This document shows, one piece after another, positions 36,821-46,593 of a stretch of 64,000 bases of DNA. Position 1 is the first letter of the stretch. Each line of letters starts with the position of its first letter. The DNA comes from Halostagnicola sp. A56 (GTDB lineage Archaea; Halobacteriota; Halobacteria; Halobacteriales; Natrialbaceae): contig NZ_JMIP02000017.1 in assembly GCF_000691505.1 (NCBI RefSeq), positions 310,001 through 374,000 on the forward strand. The letters run 5' to 3'. The notes under the pieces are model-generated. The model made no database searches and was not told the DNA's origin. It saw nothing but the letters and a program-made list of their open reading frames with translations. The position numbers and the translations under genes were made by a program.

Positions 36821-38004
36821 TGGCCGCCGGTCTGTGCTGTCCCGGCTGCGAGACCATCTACGAAGCGGGGCCCGAGGAACCGTGGCGCTGTGAGTGTGGC
36901 CACCCGCTCGAGATCCGCGTAGGGTCCGACTCGGCGGACGCGATCGATTCTCAGACGACGATCGGTTCCTCTTTGACGGCGAACGCGAACGCCGGGCTCT
37001 GGACCTTCGCCGACTTACTGCCGGTCGAGAAACGCGTGACCCTACAGGAGGGACTGACGCCGCTGGTCGAGGCCGACCGGTGGAACGCGTCGTTCAAACT
37101 CGAGTACGTCTCCCCCACGGGATCGTTCAAGGACCGCGGCGCGACGACGACGCTCTCGAGAGCGGTCGAACTCGGCGTCGAAACGGTGCTCGAGGACTCC
37201 TCGGGCAATGCCGGTGCGGCGATCGCAACGTACGCTGCGCGTGCCGGGATCGACGCCGAAATCTACGTTCCAGCGGACGTGAAACCGGCGAAGCGTCGCG
37301 CAATCGAACGCGCCGGCGCTCGCGCCGTCGAGATCGAGGGCAGTCGGCAGGACGTGACGGAGGCGTGTCTCGAGGCCGTCGCGGCGGGGGACGGCTGGTA
37401 CGCGAGCCACGCCTGGAACCCGGCGTTTTACGCGGGAACGATGACGTTTGCCTTCGAGGTCGCCGCCCAGCGAGACTGGGAGGTGCCGGACGCGGTCGTA
37501 CTCCCCATCGGGCACGGGACGCTCTTTCTCGGCGCGTATCGCGGCTTTTCGCGCCTCGTCGAGGCCGGACTCATCGACGAACTGCCCCGCCTCCTCGGTG
37601 TGCAAGCGGCCGGGTGTGCGCCCGTCGTTCGCCGACTCGAGGGCGAGACGGGCGTCGATGGGACGAGTGGCGACCAGACGAACGCCGACGGGACGGGCGG
37701 CGCTCCCGAGCCCGGGGACCCAACTGAGACGACCGCGACGCTCGCCGATGGAATCCGGATCGCTGCACCCGCACGCGAAGACGAAATCGTCGAGGCGATC
37801 GACGCGACCGACGGTGACGCGATCGCGGTCGGCGACGAGGTCCTCGAGACGACACTCGAGTCGCTTCACACCAGCGGTTTCAACGTGGAGCCGACGAGCG
37901 CGGTCGCGCCCGCGGGACTCGAGCGGTATCGCGAGCGGGGGCTGATCGAACCCGATGACGAGGTCGTCGTTCCGTTGACTGGCAGCGGCCTGAAATATTC
38001 GTAG
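36820..38004 (+). CDS. thrC: Threonine synthase-like PLP enzyme
   Basis: A 394-residue fold-type II PLP enzyme starting MAAGLCCPGCETIYEAGPEE, with a zinc ribbon (CPGC ... CECG) at the N-terminus as in archaeal threonine synthases. The PLP lysine is in SPTGSFKDRGATTTLSRA, the glycine-rich phosphate site is SSGNAGAAIATYA, and GSGLKYS closes the C-terminus. The reaction is O-phosphohomoserine to threonine. Other family members include cysteate or 2,3-diaminopropionate enzymes, so the assignment is good but not certain. An acidic, repetitive insert (TSGDQTNADGTGGAPEPGDP, about 288-307) is a halophilic addition. ATG overlaps the previous stop (TGATG). Confidence 0.9.
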   Translation: MAAGLCCPGCETIYEAGPEEPWRCECGHPLEIRVGSDSADAIDSQTTIGSSLTANANAGLWTFADLLPVEKRVTLQEGLTPLVEADRWNASFKLEYVSPTGSFKDRGATTTLSRAVELGVETVLEDSSGNAGAAIATYAARAGIDAEIYVPADVKPAKRRAIERAGARAVEIEGSRQDVTEACLEAVAAGDGWYASHAWNPAFYAGTMTFAFEVAAQRDWEVPDAVVLPIGHGTLFLGAYRGFSRLVEAGLIDELPRLLGVQAAGCAPVVRRLEGETGVDGTSGDQTNADGTGGAPEPGDPTETTATLADGIRIAAPAREDEIVEAIDATDGDAIAVGDEVLETTLESLHTSGFNVEPTSAVAPAGLERYRERGLIEPDDEVVVPLTGSGLKYS

Positions 38005-38070
38005 TCGAAACGACAGACGGGATACAACTCGAAACTGGCGGGCTCGGCCCCGAAACTGTTAAACCACGAA

Positions 38071-38080
38071 CAATATATAT
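38071..38080 (+). promoter_or_regulatory. TATA-like box of the DUF6517 gene
   Basis: CAATATATAT lies about 50 bp before the ATG at 38124, in an AT-rich stretch, implying a short leader. Confidence 0.5.
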
Positions 38081-38123
38081 CGAGTCCGATAAACTCATAC
38101 AAACAGGACAGTAATACCGGATT

Positions 38124-38876
38124 ATGAACCGTCGCAGCCTACTCGCCGGAGCGGCCGTCCTCGGAACGACGAGCGTCGCCGGGTGTCTCGGAACGTTCGG
38201 AATGGCCGAACACGAGGCGTCGCCAGCGAGCGTCGACGAGAGCGCACGCCAGGACACCGGTTACGAACAGACCGGCGTCACGGAAGACACAATCGAGCAA
38301 TCGGTCGATCTCGCGGTGTTTTCCCAGGAAGTTTCGGTGACGAACTACATCACCGAACACGAAAAATCAGTCACGGTTGGACCGCTCACTATGGACGGCG
38401 GCGGCGGATTCCTCGTCGTGGCGACACCGCAGGCGAGCGTGCTCGGTCAGGAACTCAACCCCGTCAGCGACATGTCGCCGAAAGAGCTCATCGAGCGCGT
38501 CGAGGGAAGTTACGCGGGAATGGAGAACGTCACGCATCAGGAAGACGGTAGCGTGACGATTCTTGACCAGGAGACGACCCAGTCCAGATTCACCGCCAAC
38601 TCGAGTTACAACGGCTCCGACGTCGAGGTGTCGATACACATCAGCGAAGCGGTCGAAACCGAGGAGGATCTCCTGGTGACCGTCGGCGTCTATCCGAACG
38701 AACGCCGCGACGAGGAAGAGTCCAACATCATCTCGCTCATGGAGTCGGTTTCCGAGGCGTCACCGGAAGATGGCGAGAGTCAGAACGGATCGGACGACGG
38801 CGGGAACGAGAGCGGTTCCGACGGTGGGCAAAGCGATGGCGGTGAAAACGGAAGCGGCGACGGCGGCATTCTGTAA
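38124..38876 (+). CDS. DUF6517 lipoprotein
   Basis: A 250-residue lipoprotein. The signal NRRSLLAGAAVLGTTSVAGC has twin Arg and lipobox VAGC; the mature domain (VDLAVFSQEVSVTNYITEHE ... VSIHISEAVETEEDLLVTVG) fits DUF6517, found in haloarchaea and of unknown function. The last 40 residues are Gly/Ser/Asp/Asn repeats (SDGGQSDGGENGSGDGG), a flexible extracellular tail. It follows thrC with its own TATA box. It is probably anchored to the outer face of the membrane. Confidence 0.8.
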   Translation: MNRRSLLAGAAVLGTTSVAGCLGTFGMAEHEASPASVDESARQDTGYEQTGVTEDTIEQSVDLAVFSQEVSVTNYITEHEKSVTVGPLTMDGGGGFLVVATPQASVLGQELNPVSDMSPKELIERVEGSYAGMENVTHQEDGSVTILDQETTQSRFTANSSYNGSDVEVSIHISEAVETEEDLLVTVGVYPNERRDEEESNIISLMESVSEASPEDGESQNGSDDGGNESGSDGGQSDGGENGSGDGGIL

Positions 38877-38951
38877 CCGGCGGCGGACGGCGAGGCTCAC
38901 GTTTCGGTCGAACCCGACACCCCTTTACTCGAGCCCTGAATACGGATCGGT

Positions 38952-40751
38952 ATGTTCCTAGCCTTGCGCGAATCGGTCGAAGACGCCCTCGAGGTGGCGC
39001 TTTCGGCCCACGGGTTCCCGACTGGGGATCTCGGCATCGAAGAGCCGCCCGAAGACGTCGACAGCGTCCTCGCCTCGAGCGTCGCCTTTCGGCTGGCGAG
39101 CGAAGCGGGTGCGCCGCCGCCGCAGGTTGCCCAGCAACTGGCCGACGAAATCGACGTCGACGAACTGCACTACGTCGATCGGGTCGAAACGCAGGGTCCG
39201 TATCTGAACTTCCTCCCGAGCGACGCCTACGTTGAAGCGACCGTCGAACGAGCGACCGACCCGACCTACGGCCACCTCGAGGATCGCGAGGAATCCGTCG
39301 TCGTCGAGCACACGAGCGCGAACCCGACCGGACCGGTCCACGTCGGCCGCGCCCGAAACCCGATTATCGGCGACGCTGTCTCGAACCTCCTCGAGACGGC
39401 CGGCTACGAGGTCGACCGTCACTACTACGTCAACGACGCGGGACGACAGATAGCCGTCTTCACGTGGGCCTACGAGACCTTCGACGAGGACGACCTCGAG
39501 ACCGACCCCGAACGCGACCGCATCGAGTACGATCTGGTGCGATACTACCGCAAGGGCAACGCCTACCTCGAGAGCGCGCCCGAAGCCGAGGTCGAGGCCG
39601 CCGAGGCCGAGATCGAGTCGATCATGCAGGGCCTCGAGGCGGGCGAGGAGCAAGCCTACGAGCGCGTCACCGAGGTGGTCGATCAGGTGCTTTCGGGGAT
39701 GAAAGCGTGTCTCGCTCGGCTGCCGGCCGAGTTCGACGAGTTCGTCAAGGAGACGCGGTTCATGAAAGACGGCTCGACCGACGACGTCGTCTCGCGGCTC
39801 AAGGAACTCGACGGCGCGGTCTACGAAGCGGAGGCCTGGCAACTCGAACTCGACGAGCAGGGCATCGACAAGAACCTCGTCTTCCTCCGTTCGGACGGAA
39901 CCTCGCTGTATCCGACGCGCGATTTAGCCCACCACGAGTGGAAACTCGAGAACTACGATCGGGCCGTCACCGTCCTCGGCGAGGATCACAAACTGCAGGC
40001 GAGCCAGATTCGGGAGACCCTTGAGTTGCTCGGCACGGATACGTCTGATCTCCGACAAGTTCTTTACTCCTACGTCAACCTCCCCGAGGGGAAGATGTCG
40101 ACCCGACGCGGGACCGGCGTCGACCTCGACGACCTCCTCGACGAGGCTATCTCGCGCGCACGCGATGAAGTCGAGTCCCGTCTCGACGACCGTATCCGCG
40201 ACGACGACTTAGACGAGGCCGACATCGAGCGCATCGCCCACCAGGTCGGGATCGGCGCGGTTCGCTACGATATCGTCTCGAAGCAACCGACCAAAGCGAT
40301 CACCTTCGAGTGGGAACAGGCACTCGACTTCGAAGCCCAGTCGGCTCCCTACGTCCAGTACGTCCACGCGCGCTGCTGTGGTATTCTGAACGAAAGCGCC
40401 GATGCCGATGACCTCGACGTGGACGACCTCGACGCCGTTGTCGAGACGCTGGCTGCGGATGTTGACGCCCCGGCGCTCGAGACCGACGCGGAGCAACACC
40501 TCGTCGAGACGATCGCCCGATTCCCGGCGGTGATCGACGAGGCGGCCGACGACCTCCAGCCACATCAGGTCGCGACGTACACCCGCGAGTTCGCCGACGC
40601 GTTCAACGCGTTCTACCGGGAGTGTCCAGTGCTCTCCGACGACGTCGACCCCGAGGTCCGGGAGGCACGACTCGCGCTCGTCGCAGCCTCGCGCCACACC
40701 GTCGCGAACGCATTGTCGGTCCTCGGCGTCGCCGCCCCTCGATCGATGTGA
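38952..40751 (+). CDS. argS: Arginyl-tRNA synthetase
   Basis: A 599-residue class I synthetase charging tRNA-Arg. The ArgS N-domain is followed by the ATP signature [17 protein letters not shown] (HIGH form HVGR, about 120-135) and KMSTRRG (KMSKS form, about 381-387); the anticodon-binding helices end with [20 protein letters not shown] and [15 protein letters not shown], the usual ArgS C-terminus. An acidic insert ([20 protein letters not shown]) is characteristic of haloarchaeal enzymes. It appears complete and is the first gene of a same-strand pair with the DICT protein. Confidence 0.97.
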   Translation: MFLALRESVEDALEVALSAHGFPTGDLGIEEPPEDVDSVLASSVAFRLASEAGAPPPQVAQQLADEIDVDELHYVDRVETQGPYLNFLPSDAYVEATVERATDPTYGHLEDREESVVVEHTSANPTGPVHVGRARNPIIGDAVSNLLETAGYEVDRHYYVNDAGRQIAVFTWAYETFDEDDLETDPERDRIEYDLVRYYRKGNAYLESAPEAEVEAAEAEIESIMQGLEAGEEQAYERVTEVVDQVLSGMKACLARLPAEFDEFVKETRFMKDGSTDDVVSRLKELDGAVYEAEAWQLELDEQGIDKNLVFLRSDGTSLYPTRDLAHHEWKLENYDRAVTVLGEDHKLQASQIRETLELLGTDTSDLRQVLYSYVNLPEGKMSTRRGTGVDLDDLLDEAISRARDEVESRLDDRIRDDDLDEADIERIAHQVGIGAVRYDIVSKQPTKAITFEWEQALDFEAQSAPYVQYVHARCCGILNESADADDLDVDDLDAVVETLAADVDAPALETDAEQHLVETIARFPAVIDEAADDLQPHQVATYTREFADAFNAFYRECPVLSDDVDPEVREARLALVAASRHTVANALSVLGVAAPRSM

Positions 40752-40822
40752 GCGCCGGCCATCCCGTACGCTCGAGACCGAGCAGTTATCTCGGCCAATC
40801 CCGTTCGTTCTGAACGACACTC

Positions 40823-41569
40823 GTGAGTTTGAAAGACGTCATCGAAGCCGCCGACCGGCCCGACCTGACCCTCGCAGTCATCAATCGGGAGGCGTCACAG
40901 CCGCTCCAGTCGATGCTCGAAGAGCTGTTTGCAGATCAGCCGGTTTCGATCGAAGAGCACGACCGAGTCGACGAAGCCGCGGATACGGTCTACCTCCTCG
41001 AGGACGACACGGTGATCGCAACGTCACCTCTGCACGAACTTAGCGAGTCGATCCTGCTCGGTAACTCGGACCTGTTTATCACCGGGACTCGCAGCCCACT
41101 CGAGGTCGATCTGCCCGACGTGATCGTGGCACTGGAGAACACCCGCTTTCGCGTCCGCGGGTATCCCGACTCGAGCAAAGAAAAGTTCCTCCTCATTACC
41201 ATCTCGCGGTATATCGAGGGAATCTCGCTCGAACGCGGCGATGGGACCCATCGAGCCTCGTTCCAACGACTTTCGCGGATCGAAGACGAACGCGGTACCC
41301 GATCGGTCTACCGACGACTCTCCGAGACGAGCGTGGCGACTCACGTTTACGGTGTCCCCGATCGAGTCCCCCAGTTCGATGTGACGGTACACGGCGGCCA
41401 GTCTCGGGAGATCTGCGACTCGTGGTTCGTCGTCTCCGTTCCCGACGAGACGGGGACGCACGCGGCACTCGTTGCACTGGAAACGGGCCCGCGAACGTGG
41501 GAGGGATTCTGGACGTTCGATCCGGCGACCGTCACCGAGCTGGATGCCTACATTCGGCGGGCGCTGTAG
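40823..41569 (+). CDS. DICT-domain sensory protein
   Basis: A 248-residue protein starting with GTG (SLKDVIEAADRPDLTLAVIN). The DICT domain (about 1-130) is a predicted sensory fold linked to light and stress responses in haloarchaea and cyanobacteria; the C-terminal part ends TGTHAALVALETGPRTWEGF and FDPATVTELDAYIRRAL, matching haloarchaeal DICT proteins. No effector domain such as GGDEF or HTH is attached. It lies 70 bp after argS on the same strand. Confidence 0.82.
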   Translation: MSLKDVIEAADRPDLTLAVINREASQPLQSMLEELFADQPVSIEEHDRVDEAADTVYLLEDDTVIATSPLHELSESILLGNSDLFITGTRSPLEVDLPDVIVALENTRFRVRGYPDSSKEKFLLITISRYIEGISLERGDGTHRASFQRLSRIEDERGTRSVYRRLSETSVATHVYGVPDRVPQFDVTVHGGQSREICDSWFVVSVPDETGTHAALVALETGPRTWEGFWTFDPATVTELDAYIRRAL

Positions 41570-41679
41570 TGTTGTGACGGACCTTCAACCGAGGGCGGAT
41601 CCGGGCGAAAGCGAGTTTGAGAACCGCGGGATCGATCCACTCTCCGCTCAGAAGACACCCGCAGAACTGGCAAATACGT

Positions 41680-42249
41680 CTATGTCGTCGCCATCGCTTT
41701 GTGGGTAAACTCTTCGGCGGACATGTTGTTTCGGATGTACGCGACCGCCCAGGCGACGTCGACGTAGAAGCTCAACACCGTGTCTCCGTTCTTGTTGAGC
41801 AGCGTGAACTCGATGCTCTCGATCGATTCCAAGAACGCTTCCGGATCCTCGATAGCCTCCGCGGCGACGATACCGAGTTCCTCGATGATCGCGTCGAGTT
41901 CGTCTCGTTTCGGCGTTTTCTCGAGTTTTGCTTCGACATCGACGTGGTAGCCGTCGCGTTTGACGTGCTCGATCGTTACCTCGCTGTGTTCGAGGTCGAG
42001 TTTGTCTTTGTCGAAGCCGGGGATCTCGCGCCGCACGCTGCTGACCAATTTGCTGGACTCGATCCACACGTCCAAGACCGAATCGTTACAAAGCTTGACG
42101 AAGTTGTGGACTCCGAGTGGCGCGATCCGAGTGATTTTCTCGAGCCCTTGACCGGCGGCCCGTTTTCTAAACTTCGCATCGGACAGTACCGTCTCGCGTG
42201 CATTCGAGACAGTAGTCAATCGGTTCTCGAAGTCCACCGGATCGAGCAT
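41680..42249 (-). CDS. Hypothetical soluble protein
   Basis: A 189-residue protein I do not recognise. It is helix-rich at the start (NARETVLSDAKFRKRAAGQG), carries KLEKTPKRDELDAIIEELGI in the middle and ends EEFTHKAMATT. No signal peptide or membrane helix. It is preceded by the endonuclease V gene's stop region (63-bp gap), both on the minus strand but unrelated in evidence. Confidence 0.75.
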   Translation of the reverse strand: MLDPVDFENRLTTVSNARETVLSDAKFRKRAAGQGLEKITRIAPLGVHNFVKLCNDSVLDVWIESSKLVSSVRREIPGFDKDKLDLEHSEVTIEHVKRDGYHVDVEAKLEKTPKRDELDAIIEELGIVAAEAIEDPEAFLESIESIEFTLLNKNGDTVLSFYVDVAWAVAYIRNNMSAEEFTHKAMATT

Positions 42250-42312
42250 CGTAGCGGTGCCTATACCGCCGATGACTAACGAAGAAACCCGTTGGAATCG
42301 TCGATCTGTGAA

Positions 42313-43146
42313 TCACGAATCGAGAGTTTTCGCCTCGTCAGCGTAGCTATCCGCCAATCGAACCGGCTCCGGCAGCTTATAGCCCGAACTCAGTTCCAGC
42401 ACGATGTCGGCGGCCGTCTCGGGGCCGACGCGGTGGCCGGGACTGACGTACAGCGGATTCACGTACCGACTCGAGGACTCGTACTGCTTGGTCTGGACTG
42501 CGTACCCGAGCAGGGTGCCGTCGGGGGCGTCGACTCGCGAGTTCGCCTCGATCGGAACTCGCGTTCCGGCCGGCAGGTCCTCGAGGTCGCCCGCGGGTTC
42601 GCCACAGAGGAGGCTCTTGGCGACGCCGATGGCCGGCGCGTCGACGAGGACTCCGATGTGGGTCGCGATGCCCGCCTGCCGGAAGTGGATGCGGCCGCTG
42701 CCGTCGAACAGGAACAGATCCGGGTCGACCGTGAGCTCCTCGAGCGCGTCCAGAATCGGCGCGCCTTCGCGGAACGCCAGCAGGCCGGGAATGTATGGGA
42801 TCTCGAGTGGCGTGACGGCGTAAACCCGCTCGATCACCTCGCCGCCACGCATCGCGACGACGGCGCTCAGGGCCCGCTCGGGTTCGTCCTCGAGGAGAAA
42901 CGACTGGTCGACGCCGGCGACGATCGGCGGGTCGGCGTCGCTCGCGGTTGCGGCGAGGGGATTCGACAGGCTCGACGGGTCGAATCCGGGTTCGTTCCCA
43001 GCGTCGGCCTGATTTGCGGGTGTCGAGCCGATATCGAATTCGTCCTCGAACACCGCACTCCGGGCGATCTCCCGCTGGAGCGACTCCATCTCCTCAGTCG
43101 AAAGCGAGGCGTCGGGGAGGAGGTCCGGCCTCGAGAGTTCTGTCAT
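42313..43146 (-). CDS. nfi: Endonuclease V
   Basis: A 277-residue EndoV, which nicks DNA one bond 3' of deoxyinosine. The RNase H-like fold shows the catalytic Asp in IVAGVDQSFL, LLAFREGAPILDALEEL with the Glu, and LFLFDGSGRIHFRQAGIATH with the last Asp and the His. The start MTELSRPDLLPDASLSTEEM is chosen because the 47 residues before it are a read-through into Pro/Ala-rich sequence. An acidic insert (EDEFDIGSTPANQADAGNEP) after the first helix is longer than in bacteria. Confidence 0.92.
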   Translation of the reverse strand: MTELSRPDLLPDASLSTEEMESLQREIARSAVFEDEFDIGSTPANQADAGNEPGFDPSSLSNPLAATASDADPPIVAGVDQSFLLEDEPERALSAVVAMRGGEVIERVYAVTPLEIPYIPGLLAFREGAPILDALEELTVDPDLFLFDGSGRIHFRQAGIATHIGVLVDAPAIGVAKSLLCGEPAGDLEDLPAGTRVPIEANSRVDAPDGTLLGYAVQTKQYESSSRYVNPLYVSPGHRVGPETAADIVLELSSGYKLPEPVRLADSYADEAKTLDS

Positions 43147-43222
43147 CCATGCTCCGTACTCGTCGGGCGAAAATGAGTGTCGTGGTTCGAGCGGGACTTC
43201 GAACGGAATCGACCGAACGCGA

Positions 43223-44170
43223 TCAGAACGGTCCGCGTCCGCGGCCCGGCCCGCCGGGACCACCTGGACCACCGGGACCGCCGCCACCGAGCTGTAACTG
43301 GTTCGGCGTGCGGATGTTTTTCGTTCGCTTGAGGTACTCGCCGTAGGCGAGGCCGATCACCAGCCCGATGAGGTGCGCTGCATGGGCGATGTCACCGGCC
43401 CCGCCCATTCCACCGCCGACCAGCAGGAGGCTGATGACGGCGAAACCGCCGGTCAGCACCCACAGCGGCATCGGAATGAAGAACATGAAGTATACCTTGA
43501 GGTTCGGATTCAACACCGTCATCACGCCGAGGATAGCGAGCGCTGCTCCGGATGCGCCGACGACACCTCCTACCCCCCCTTCGGCGAGTTGGACGAAAAC
43601 CTGTGCAAGCCCGGCGACGGCTCCGCTGCCGAGGAACAGCAACCAGAAACTCCGATCGCTGATGTACCGACTCAACAGTGGCCCGAAGAAGAAAATCACG
43701 ATACTGTTGAACACGAGATGCATGATACCGCCGTGGGCGAAGATAGACGTGAACCACGTCCAGACGTATTCGGGGTTCTGCGGCGTGAGTACGAATATCG
43801 AATCGTAGATGATCGCGGAAGTGGACGTGGCTACCAGCACGAATTCTGTCATGATCTGGGCGACGAACGTGAGCCACATCAACAACAAAACCGTGTAGGT
43901 CGGATTTCCGCGGACGTACCCGAGCACGCCGCTCGAGCCCGTGTTAAACGGCAGCTTCGACGCGATTTTCTCTGTGGTCGAGGCCTCAGCGCTCGAGTTC
44001 ACGCTGTCGTCGAAGCCGCTGTTGAAGACCCCTTTCGGATCGTTCCAGTCGTGCAGGCCCGAACAGTCGTGGTTTTCCGGCAGGCGGTGCTCGCCGCAGT
44101 GCGTTCCACCGCAGTGGCGACACTCGTACGGCATGTTCTCTTGTTGCCCACACACGTCGCACTTGGCCAT
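43223..44170 (-). CDS. Rhomboid protease with N-terminal AN1-type zinc finger
   Basis: A 315-residue protein. Residues 1-40 (CDVCGQQENMPYECRHCGGT ... HRLPENHDC) are an AN1-like zinc finger. From about 85 come six membrane helices with rhomboid marks: the HGG of FAHGGIMHLVFNS, catalytic Ser in GGVVGASGAALAIL (about 207) and His in DIAHAAHLIGLVIGLAYG (about 264). The tail is GGPGGPGGPG repeats. It cleaves membrane proteins in the lipid bilayer; the zinc finger may recruit a partner on the cytoplasmic side. This combination is typical of haloarchaea. Confidence 0.93.
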   Translation of the reverse strand: MAKCDVCGQQENMPYECRHCGGTHCGEHRLPENHDCSGLHDWNDPKGVFNSGFDDSVNSSAEASTTEKIASKLPFNTGSSGVLGYVRGNPTYTVLLLMWLTFVAQIMTEFVLVATSTSAIIYDSIFVLTPQNPEYVWTWFTSIFAHGGIMHLVFNSIVIFFFGPLLSRYISDRSFWLLFLGSGAVAGLAQVFVQLAEGGVGGVVGASGAALAILGVMTVLNPNLKVYFMFFIPMPLWVLTGGFAVISLLLVGGGMGGAGDIAHAAHLIGLVIGLAYGEYLKRTKNIRTPNQLQLGGGGPGGPGGPGGPGRGRGPF

Positions 44171-44297
44171 TGCCCGGGGGTAAGAGTGGCACGGCTAAGG
44201 GATTTGGGGTTCGGGCTCGGCTCGCCGTCGTCAATTCGCGGTCGTCCCACCGCGACAGTGACGTACATTTTTGCCGTTCAGGACCCAACGCACGGGT

Positions 44298-44738
44298 GTG
44301 CAAGAGTACGAGCGAAAGCAGCTCCTCGAGCGCGTCGGCCGCGAGGGGGCGACCGTCGGCGCGGACATCCCGGAGACGATCACCGTCCAGGGCGAGGCGA
44401 TCGACCTCCAGACGTTCGTCTTCGAGATCAAGCGCCGCGAGACGATCCCCGCGGGCGAACGTGATCGGGTCGAGCGAGCCAAGAAGAACCTGCGACGCGA
44501 GCGACTCGAGCGCGTCGAACGGATCGAGGAAGCCGACATCAGCCGCGAGACCGGCGAGGAACTCGCCCGAAGCGTCGTCGGTATCGATCGAGCGCTCAAC
44601 GCGCTCGAGAATTTGGGTTCGACCGATCTCGAGCGCGAACAACAGGCAAAGCAGGCCGCGGACACGAAACGCTGGATGTCGTTCCTGCAGAAGGCGCTCG
44701 GCCGCGAAGACACCGCTGCGTCTCGAGGTGGGCGGTAG
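44298..44738 (+). CDS. DUF5788 family protein
   Basis: A 146-residue protein if GTG at 44298 is used, reading VQEYERKQLLERVGREGATV, which matches the DUF5788 start; the ATG at 44271 would add nine unlikely residues. The middle (ETITVQGEAIDLQTFVFEIK then RRETIPAGERDRVERAKKNL) is the conserved part, rich in charge and helical. Function unknown; the gene is 53 bp upstream of polX on the same strand and may be co-expressed. Confidence 0.85.
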   Translation: MQEYERKQLLERVGREGATVGADIPETITVQGEAIDLQTFVFEIKRRETIPAGERDRVERAKKNLRRERLERVERIEEADISRETGEELARSVVGIDRALNALENLGSTDLEREQQAKQAADTKRWMSFLQKALGREDTAASRGGR

Positions 44739-44791
44739 ATGACCGGGCAGACCTGCACCGAGACCACGAGCGACGAACGGAGGACCGCACG

Positions 44792-46543
44792 ATGACGACC
44801 AACGCCGAACTCGCCGCCCGGTTCGAGGAGTTCGCCGACCTCCTCGAGGCCGACGACGTCGAGTACAAACCCCGAGCGTATCGCCGCGCTGCCGAGAACA
44901 TCCTGGCTCACCCGTCGCCGATCGCCGACCAGCTCGAGGCGGGCAACGAGGCGGCCGTCGAGAACATCGACGGCGTCGGGGACGCCATCTCCTCGAAGAT
45001 CGTCGAGTACGTCGAGACCGGCGAGATCGAGGAGCTCGAGGAACTGCGCGAGGAGCTGCCGGTCGACATGGCCGCGCTGACCCGCGTCGAAGGCGTCGGC
45101 CCCAAGACGGTTGGCTCGCTCTATCGCGAACTCGAGATTCGGGATCTCGACGACCTCGAGACCGCCGCCGAGGCGGGCGAGATTCAGGAAGTCAAAGGGT
45201 TCGGCCCGAAGACCGAGCAGAACATCCTCGAGAACGTCGAGTTCGCGCGGACGATCGGACAGCGCCAGCTTTTGGGCGAGGCCCGACCGCTGGCCGACGA
45301 CGTGCTCGAGTTCCTCGAGTCGATCGACGCGGTCGAGCAAGCCGAGGTCGCCGGCTCGATCCGCCGGTGGCGAGAGACCATCGGCGATGTGGACGCGCTG
45401 GCGGCCGCCGATTCCGGATCCGAGGCGATCGAGGCGTTCCTCGAGTGGGACTCGATCGACGACGAGATCGAATTCGGGCCGGAGAAGGCGAGCGTCCGAG
45501 TCGGTGACGTTCGAGTCGATTTGCGCGTCGTCGTTCCCGCGGAGTTCGGCTCGGCGCTGCAGTATTTCACGGGGAGCAAGGACCACAACGTCCGGCTGCG
45601 CAATTACGCGATCGAACGGAACATGAAGCTAAACGAGTACGGCGCGTTCGACGTAAGTGACATCGACGATCCCGACGCCGGCCAACGCGTCGGCGAGCGC
45701 GTCGCGGGCGAGACGGAAGCCGGGATGTACGAAGCGCTCGGCTTGCCCTGGATTCCGCCGGAGTTGCGCGAAGACCGTGGGGAAATCGACGCCGCTGCCG
45801 CCGACGACCTTCCGGATCTCATCACGCGAAGCGATGTCCGCGGCGACCTACACACCCACACGGAGTGGTCCGACGGCAACAACACGATCGCGGAGATGGT
45901 CGAGGCCGCCGCCGATCGCGGGTACGACTACTACGCCGTCGCCGACCACGCCCAGGGACCCGGCGTCGTCGGCGGGATGGGCCTCTCGGACGCGGAAATC
46001 CTCGAGCAGGTTGAGGAGATTCGGGAGGTCGGCGCCGGCGCTGACATCGAGGTGCTCGCGGGGATCGAGTCCAACATCGACGCCGATGGAGAGATTGGCC
46101 TCGGCGACGAGGTGATCGACGCGCTCGACGTCGTCGTCGCTTCCCCCCACAGCGCGCTCGATCAGGATTCGGCGGCCGCCGCGAAGCGACTCGAGCGGGC
46201 GATCGAAAACCCCGCGGTCGACGTGATCGGGCATCCGAGCGGACGACTACTCAACGAGCGCGAAGGACTCGCCATCGACGCGACGGCATTGGGTGCTGCG
46301 GCCGCGGAACACGGTACCGCACTCGAGGTCAACAGCAATCTGCGACGCCTCGACCTCTGGGGCAGCGCCGTCCAGGCCGCCCTTGAGGAGGGTGCGACGA
46401 TCGCGATCAACACCGACGCACACCAGCCGGCGACTCTCGAGTACGTCCGCTGGGGGGTTCACACCGCCCGACGAGGCTGGGCCGAACCGGACGACGTGAT
46501 CAACACGTGGGATATAGAGAAACTTCGAGAGTTCTTGCACTGA
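44792..46543 (+). CDS. polX: DNA polymerase X with PHP domain
   Basis: A 583-residue PolX. HhH motifs (LTRVEGVGPKTVGSLYREL and VKGFGPKTEQNIL) precede the nucleotidyltransferase, where VAGSIRRWRETIGDVDALAA gives the first two catalytic Asp and VGDVRVDLRVVVP the third. From about 345 the PHP phosphoesterase domain begins with RGDLHTHTEWSDGNNTIAEM and ends NTDAHQPATLEY. PolX fills gaps in base excision repair, and the PHP part is a Mn2+-dependent 3'-5' exonuclease. It follows DUF5788. Confidence 0.95.
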   Translation: MTTNAELAARFEEFADLLEADDVEYKPRAYRRAAENILAHPSPIADQLEAGNEAAVENIDGVGDAISSKIVEYVETGEIEELEELREELPVDMAALTRVEGVGPKTVGSLYRELEIRDLDDLETAAEAGEIQEVKGFGPKTEQNILENVEFARTIGQRQLLGEARPLADDVLEFLESIDAVEQAEVAGSIRRWRETIGDVDALAAADSGSEAIEAFLEWDSIDDEIEFGPEKASVRVGDVRVDLRVVVPAEFGSALQYFTGSKDHNVRLRNYAIERNMKLNEYGAFDVSDIDDPDAGQRVGERVAGETEAGMYEALGLPWIPPELREDRGEIDAAAADDLPDLITRSDVRGDLHTHTEWSDGNNTIAEMVEAAADRGYDYYAVADHAQGPGVVGGMGLSDAEILEQVEEIREVGAGADIEVLAGIESNIDADGEIGLGDEVIDALDVVVASPHSALDQDSAAAAKRLERAIENPAVDVIGHPSGRLLNEREGLAIDATALGAAAAEHGTALEVNSNLRRLDLWGSAVQAALEEGATIAINTDAHQPATLEYVRWGVHTARRGWAEPDDVINTWDIEKLREFLH

Positions 46544-46593
46544 GGGTGCTTTCGAGACTAGTTTAGCGAGCGGCTTCGACGGTGCGGATTCGG

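Noticed and set aside
43373..44464. 363-codon plus-strand frame across the rhomboid gene
   Set aside because: Antisense shadow; rhomboid motifs on the minus strand are unambiguous.
44739..44795. 18-codon frame overlapping the polX start
   Set aside because: Too short and without conservation evidence; possible coupling peptide only.
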